A DNA stretch of 10,620 nucleotides from Verrucomicrobiota bacterium. GTDB taxonomy: Bacteria; Verrucomicrobiota; Verrucomicrobiia; Opitutales; Opitutaceae. The stretch's first letter is position 1. The number at the start of each line of letters is the position of its first letter. The notes under the pieces were generated by a model. It was not told the DNA's origin. It searched no databases and saw only the letters and a list, made by a program, of their open reading frames with translations. The DNA is taken from positions 1 to 10,620 of the forward strand of contig JAURJO010000012.1 in the NCBI GenBank assembly GCA_030832235.1, given 5' to 3'. The translations under genes and the position numbers were made by a program. Positions 6,976 through 10,620 of the stretch are shown one piece after another.

Positions 6976-8225
6976 TGGGCGAGGGATTGCCGTTTGGTTT
7001 CGGGGGCGAGCCAAATGACGAGGATACCGAGGCCGTAGATGAAAGAGGCGGCTGCTCCCACCCGCGGGTAGCTCCCGCCGAGGGCGGTGAAGAGGGCGCC
7101 CGCGGCGAGCACGCCCACGGCGGTCGCGAATCGGCCGACGTTGTAGGAAATCCCGCTGCCGGTCGCGCGCACGGCCGTCGGGAAGAGTTCTGGCAGGTAC
7201 AAAGGAAGCCAGCCGAAGAACAACGTCGCGACCAAGCCCTGCGCGAAGACGATCGGGAGAAAGGACGCCTGGAGCGGAGCGGTCATTTGGAACATGGCCC
7301 ACGTGAGCACGAACGATCCGATACTGATCAGGAAGTACGAGAGCCGGCGGCCGAGGAGCGCGGCGATTTGGGCGCCGATCAGGCTGCCGAGGATGGCGCC
7401 CGCCGCCCACCAGCCCTGGGTTACCGCCTTGTAGTCAGAACGCACCGCGCGCCCGATCTCGTCGGCCCACGGGATCATCCACTTGCTTGCCGCCCACGCG
7501 CCGACGAGCGGGATGGAGCCGAGCATGATGCCGACCAGCGTGACGTGCAGCAGCGGCGGGCGGAACAACTCGCGCAGCGGTGCCGGAGGCTTGGGTCCCA
7601 TTGTGCGTCCGCGCGAAGCGAGCCAGGTGGGGGATTCGGGCAGGAGGATCAGCACGAGGATCCCGAGCAGAGCCGGAGCTCCGGCAAGGTAGAAGAGCCA
7701 GCGCCAGGATTCGGGGGTGACCGGCCGCATTTGCGCTACTTGAGAGAGGAGCAGGATGCCCGAGTTGATCGCCGCCCCCATCAGCCCCGCCACCACGGGA
7801 CGTGATTTATCGGGCCACGACTCCGCGACGAGCGCGACCGCGTTGGGCCAAACCCCGCCGACCCCGAGCCCCACGGCGAAACGCAGAACCAGCATTTGTT
7901 CCTGCGCGGTCACCCACGCGCCCAGACCCGCGAAGACCGAGTAGCAAATAATGCTGATCCCCATCGCGCGGGTGCGGCCGATCCGGTCTCCCAGGGCGCC
8001 GAGCGCGATGCCACCGATGGCGGCGCCCGCCATCAGGGCGGCCGTGAAGCGGGCGAACCAATCGCCGCCCAGGGTGGGCGTGTAGGCGGCGCCGAGGAGC
8101 GACTTTGAAACGGAAAGCGAGACCAGCGGCATCAACCCTAACTCGAGACCGTCGAACAGGAGCGCACCGAAGGCGGCAGCCAGCACGGCGTAGCGGCCGC
8201 GGGTGGTGAGGGGCATGGTGCTCAT
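6972..8225 (-). CDS. MFS transporter, sugar-acid/organic-acid type
   Basis: Inner-membrane secondary carrier of 417 aa with about 12 hydrophobic segments, the normal size. MFS motif A 'GALGDRIGRTRAMG' (76-89) lies between helices 2 and 3. 'PESPTWLASRG' (196-206) marks the start of the central loop after helix 6, and 'PETKRQSLAQ' (408-417) closes the last helix. An acidic pair in helix 1 (Asp25 and Glu28 in 'FDGLELG') suggests proton coupling. The pattern resembles the sialate or aromatic-acid:H+ symporter branches, but the substrate cannot be assigned. In this cluster an imported mono- or disaccharide acid derived from the polysaccharide is plausible (inference). The stop overlaps the DUF6807 start, and the ATG at 8225 overlaps the stop of the dehydrogenase (ATGA), which favours 'MSTMPLTTRGRY' over the internal Met4. 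Confidence 0.92.
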   Translation of the reverse strand: MSTMPLTTRGRYAVLAAAFGALLFDGLELGLMPLVSLSVSKSLLGAAYTPTLGGDWFARFTAALMAGAAIGGIALGALGDRIGRTRAMGISIICYSVFAGLGAWVTAQEQMLVLRFAVGLGVGGVWPNAVALVAESWPDKSRPVVAGLMGAAINSGILLLSQVAQMRPVTPESWRWLFYLAGAPALLGILVLILLPESPTWLASRGRTMGPKPPAPLRELFRPPLLHVTLVGIMLGSIPLVGAWAASKWMIPWADEIGRAVRSDYKAVTQGWWAAGAILGSLIGAQIAALLGRRLSYFLISIGSFVLTWAMFQMTAPLQASFLPIVFAQGLVATLFFGWLPLYLPELFPTAVRATGSGISYNVGRFATAVGVLAAGALFTALGGSYPRVGAAASFIYGLGILVIWLAPETKRQSLAQ

Positions 8226-9118
8226 GGCGTGGCGGCCTTGGCGCGGGCGGCGAGAACGCTGATGATGGCGCTGTTGTCGAGGGCACCTAGACCCGCGCCC
8301 TCGGCCTCCTCGAGGATCGCGCGATGCGTGCGGCTCAGCGGCATCGGCAGGCCGGCGGATTCACCTTGGTCGATGATGAGCCGCACATCCTTCAGGTGCT
8401 GGGAAAGACGCGCCTCGGGTTCGAAGTTTCCGGTCAGCATCCGCTCGCCCTTGCGATCCATGATCCGGGAATAAGCCGGGCCGTGCTGCATCACGGCCAG
8501 CGCCTGGCGGGCGTCGAGCCCGAGGCCCTGCGCGAGCGCGAGGCCCTCGGCGAGGGCGGCGCGGTTGAGCCCAAGCACGACGTTGGTGACGAGCTTCATG
8601 CGCGCGCCGGATCCGGAGCCGCCGCAATGAAAGGTCTCATTTCCGAGCGGGGAGAACAGGTCCTGGCAGGCTGCGAACGCCTCAACATCGCCGCCGACCA
8701 TCATTACCGCGGAGCCCTCCCGGAGTTGGGAGCTGCTGCCGGAGACGGTGGCGTCGAGGTAGAAAATGCCGAGCGCGGCCAGACGGGCTGCAAGTTCCGT
8801 CGTGCCGTCAGGGTCACCTGTGGTCGTATCGATCACGATGTGTCCGCGGCGCAAAGCTTGCGCTGCGCTCTCGAGGACCGCCTCGACCTCGAGGTGGGTG
8901 GGCAGACTGAGTAACACGCGCGGGCAGGCGCGGAAAACCGACGACGAGTCGGGGGCGAGTTGACCGCCGAGTTTCACGAAGGCGTCGCGCCGCTCGGCGG
9001 CGACATCGTGGCCGATCACTTTGAAACCGGCGGCGAGCAGCCGTTCCGTGAGCGCGGTGCCGATCAGTCCGATTCCGATCAGACCGATGGAGGCGGGGGG
9101 AGCCGAGGGTGAGACCAT
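8222..9118 (-). CDS. NAD(P)-binding beta-hydroxyacid dehydrogenase (3-hydroxyisobutyrate / tartronate semialdehyde reductase family)
   Basis: Cytoplasmic dehydrogenase of 298 aa. The N-terminal Rossmann fold has 'GIGLIG' at 15-20; Asp38 lies near the end of strand 2 (GHDVA), which points to NAD preference. The substrate loop is 'DATVSGSSSQLREG' at 122-135, where the family usually has DAPVSGG followed by a Gly/Ala-rich stretch. The catalytic lysine is Lys175 in 'GSGARMKLVTN', with Asn179 one turn later. 'HLKDVRL' (241-247) is the conserved C-terminal helix motif. The fold and catalytic set are complete. The changed loop means the exact acid (3-hydroxyisobutyrate, glycerate/tartronate semialdehyde, or another) is open. 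Coupling to the MFS gene by an ATGA overlap suggests that it acts on the imported compound or its product. It begins 43 bases after the stop of the lyase gene, with no clear ribosome binding site. Confidence 0.9.
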   Translation of the reverse strand: MVSPSAPPASIGLIGIGLIGTALTERLLAAGFKVIGHDVAAERRDAFVKLGGQLAPDSSSVFRACPRVLLSLPTHLEVEAVLESAAQALRRGHIVIDTTTGDPDGTTELAARLAALGIFYLDATVSGSSSQLREGSAVMMVGGDVEAFAACQDLFSPLGNETFHCGGSGSGARMKLVTNVVLGLNRAALAEGLALAQGLGLDARQALAVMQHGPAYSRIMDRKGERMLTGNFEPEARLSQHLKDVRLIIDQGESAGLPMPLSRTHRAILEEAEGAGLGALDNSAIISVLAARAKAATP

Positions 9119-9161
9119 GGCTAGGACGGCGGTTCAGAACGTTCCGTGGTTTGTGGCCCGG

Positions 9162-10535
9162 TCACGAGCTCCGATTCTGTGGTGTGGGGGAATCCCCGGC
9201 GAGTTCGGAAAGGTAGGTTTCAAGGTTCGTGTAGTCGCGCTGGAGCTTTCGATCGTTGCGATCCGCCGGGTCGCGGGGGTTGAGACCGCGGGCGGTTTCC
9301 CATGCATCCGGCATACCATCACCGTCGCTGTCCACGGGAGCGGGTGCGGAGCGCAGTTCCGGCCAGCCTCCTACCTGGGCCGGGGAATCGATGATGCCAT
9401 TGCCGAAGGTCGGGATGCCGCTCCTGGCTTCTGCAAGGACCCGGTTATCGACCGGGTCGCGTCGCGGACGCGTCGCGCCGGCGTGTGCGAGCACAAGGCG
9501 GTAGGATTCCTCCGCGGACTGGGTTGTGACGGGAGCGACGGGGAACGGGTCCATACGCCGGTTAAGTTTGATCGAAGTGCCGCCCTCGAAATCGACGCCG
9601 CCGGCCCAGTTGTCGGCGGAGATTTCCGGGAATCCCTCCACGACATTTCCTGCGATGTGCCAGAAGGAGTCGAAGCCGTAGGTGGCGCGCGTGTCGTCGA
9701 TGCGTGCGATGCGACGGCGCACGGCCGGCAACGTGGCCGGGCCCGGTTTGTAGTAATTGTTCACCACGTTGATGCTGTCGGGCTTCCCGTCGCAGGAGCG
9801 GTGCTCCCAGTTGAAGACGACGGAGCAGCGGTGATCCATGTTGATGGTATGGTCCCTGGCCTGACCGGCGACGCTCGGGGTGCGGGCGGTGGCGTGGGCG
9901 AAAAGATTATGGTGGTACGACACGTTTTCGCCGCCCCACGAAGCGCCGTACCCATGGGCGCCCTTGGGGTGAACGCTGCGATTCAGCGGCTCCGAGATCA
10001 CGCACCACTGCATGGTGAGGTCGCGGGCTCCGTGCCAGGTGTTCATCGCCTCGTCGACCGTCCAGCTCACCGAGCAGTGATCTATGATGATGTTGCGGCC
10101 GTCGCGCACCTCGATGCCGTCGATCGCCTTGCCGGACTCGGCGCCCGGGCGCACCCGGAGATGGCGGATGACCACGTCGTTGGCGCCGCGGAGCCGGAGC
10201 GGGTGGCCGCGGAGGCAGATCCCGTCGCCCGGGGCGGTCTGCCCGGCGATCGTGAGGTTCGACTGTGCGATCAGCAGGTCCGATTTCAGCGCGATTGTGC
10301 CGGAAACACGGAAGACGACCGTGCGGTTTCCTGCGCTAACCGCCTCGCGGAGCGACCCCGGACCGGAGTCGTTGAGATTCGTGACGGCAACCGCGTCACC
10401 CCCGCGGCCGCCCACGGCGAACCGCCCGAAGCCCTCGGCGCCCGGGAAGGCGAGCGGCTGGGCGAAGACCGATGCTGACAGAGTTACACCTGTGAGCAGA
10501 TGCGCCCGGATTTTGCACGTCAGTCGCGAGGTCAT
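9162..10535 (-). CDS. Secreted pectate lyase-like protein (polysaccharide lyase family 1 type)
   Basis: First gene of the minus-strand cluster, 457 aa. A basic then hydrophobic N-terminus ending 'SVFAQP' (about 21-27) is a signal peptide. The mature start 'FPGAEGFGRFAVGGRGG' (30-46) and 'VTNLNDSGPGSLREAV' (51-66) are typical of bacterial PL1-like beta-helix proteins. 'IDHCSVSW' (151-158) with Asp161/Glu162 fits the calcium-binding region. 'YHHNLFAHATARTP' (207-220) places Arg218 in the position of the arginine that acts as base in PL1 pectate lyases. The C-terminus has 'DSDGDGMPDAWE' (402-413), a calcium-binding thrombospondin-3/dockerin-like loop often found near the end of these lyases. The predicted reaction is beta-elimination of a polyuronate such as de-esterified pectin. 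The real substrate is uncertain because of the two sulfatases in the cluster. The ATG at 10535 fits the signal peptide; no SD is evident. Confidence 0.88.
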   Translation of the reverse strand: MTSRLTCKIRAHLLTGVTLSASVFAQPLAFPGAEGFGRFAVGGRGGDAVAVTNLNDSGPGSLREAVSAGNRTVVFRVSGTIALKSDLLIAQSNLTIAGQTAPGDGICLRGHPLRLRGANDVVIRHLRVRPGAESGKAIDGIEVRDGRNIIIDHCSVSWTVDEAMNTWHGARDLTMQWCVISEPLNRSVHPKGAHGYGASWGGENVSYHHNLFAHATARTPSVAGQARDHTINMDHRCSVVFNWEHRSCDGKPDSINVVNNYYKPGPATLPAVRRRIARIDDTRATYGFDSFWHIAGNVVEGFPEISADNWAGGVDFEGGTSIKLNRRMDPFPVAPVTTQSAEESYRLVLAHAGATRPRRDPVDNRVLAEARSGIPTFGNGIIDSPAQVGGWPELRSAPAPVDSDGDGMPDAWETARGLNPRDPADRNDRKLQRDYTNLETYLSELAGDSPTPQNRSS

Positions 10536-10620
10536 GGAATACTTGGAAACGGCCTAGGGTGCCGGCCCCGAATCGGGAGTCCTGTCCATCCGTTTCGTTT
10601 ACGATGAATCGCGCGCAGAC
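10536..10620 (-). promoter_or_regulatory. 5' leader of the minus-strand cluster (promoter region, incomplete)
   Basis: This is the only visible non-coding sequence in front of the seven-gene cluster, so the promoter or at least the untranslated leader should be here or just beyond the window edge. Two short palindromes are present: CCCGA-A-TCGGG at 10567-10577, and TCGT-TT-ACGA at 10595-10604, which reads TCGTAAACGA on the minus strand. Either could be half of a regulator site, but both are short enough to be chance. I could not find a convincing pair of -35 and -10 boxes. Confidence 0.25.

Noticed and set aside
6002..7410. Upstream extensions of the sulfatase 2 frame (to 6304) and the DUF6807 frame (to 7410)
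   Set aside because: Both run across neighbouring genes in another frame, and the signal peptides plus ATGA overlaps at 6001 and 6975 fix the starts.
9021..10478. 485-codon plus-strand open frame opposite the lyase and the start of the dehydrogenase
   Set aside because: Its translation shows no family motifs, signal or fold pattern, while the opposite strand has clear lyase and dehydrogenase motifs. It is a by-product of GC-rich codon usage.
1..10620. CRISPR array, tRNA or rRNA genes, insertion sequences, defence or toxin systems
   Set aside because: No direct repeat series, cloverleaf, transposase motif or terminal repeats were seen, and almost every base is taken up by the nine genes.

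Overview
The window is GC-rich, gene-dense bacterial DNA with almost no non-coding sequence. The gene content suggests a polysaccharide-degrading member of the PVC group, most likely Verrucomicrobiota of the Opitutaceae type: two formylglycine sulfatases, a twin-arginine-exported Gfo/Idh/MocA oxidoreductase, a DUF6807 ('PmoA family') protein, a secreted pectate lyase-like protein with a DxDGDGxxD tail, and a eukaryote-like UDP-sugar pyrophosphorylase. This placement is an inference from protein families; there is no rRNA or other marker gene in the window.

Layout. Bases 1-1749, plus strand: a small FtsB/DivIC-type divisome protein, then a UDPGP/UAP1-type nucleotidyltransferase. These look like housekeeping genes. 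Bases 1762-10535, minus strand: seven genes in one direction. In transcription order they are a pectate lyase-like protein, a beta-hydroxyacid dehydrogenase, an MFS transporter, a DUF6807 protein, sulfatase 2, the Gfo/Idh/MocA protein and sulfatase 1. The two blocks converge, with only 12 bases between their stop codons. Bases 10536-10620 are the 5' leader of the minus-strand cluster.

The middle of the cluster is very tight. Four successive junctions are the same 4-base ATGA overlap (8222-8225, 6972-6975, 5998-6001, 4619-4622). The last junction has a 17-base gap and the first a 43-base gap. This strongly suggests one transcript, with translational coupling from the dehydrogenase through to the Gfo/Idh gene.

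How the genes may work together (inference). The secreted lyase cuts a uronate-containing polymer. The two sulfatases remove sulfate esters. The Tat-exported NAD(P)-type oxidoreductase and the DUF6807 protein modify sugars outside the cytoplasm. The MFS protein imports a small product, and the cytoplasmic dehydrogenase reduces a downstream semialdehyde or acid. The set resembles a compact utilization locus for a sulfated, pectin-like or other uronic-acid glycan. It has no SusC/SusD pair, regulator or glycoside hydrolase of a standard family within the window. No RNA gene, CRISPR array or mobile element was seen, and no gene-free stretch reaches 300 bases.
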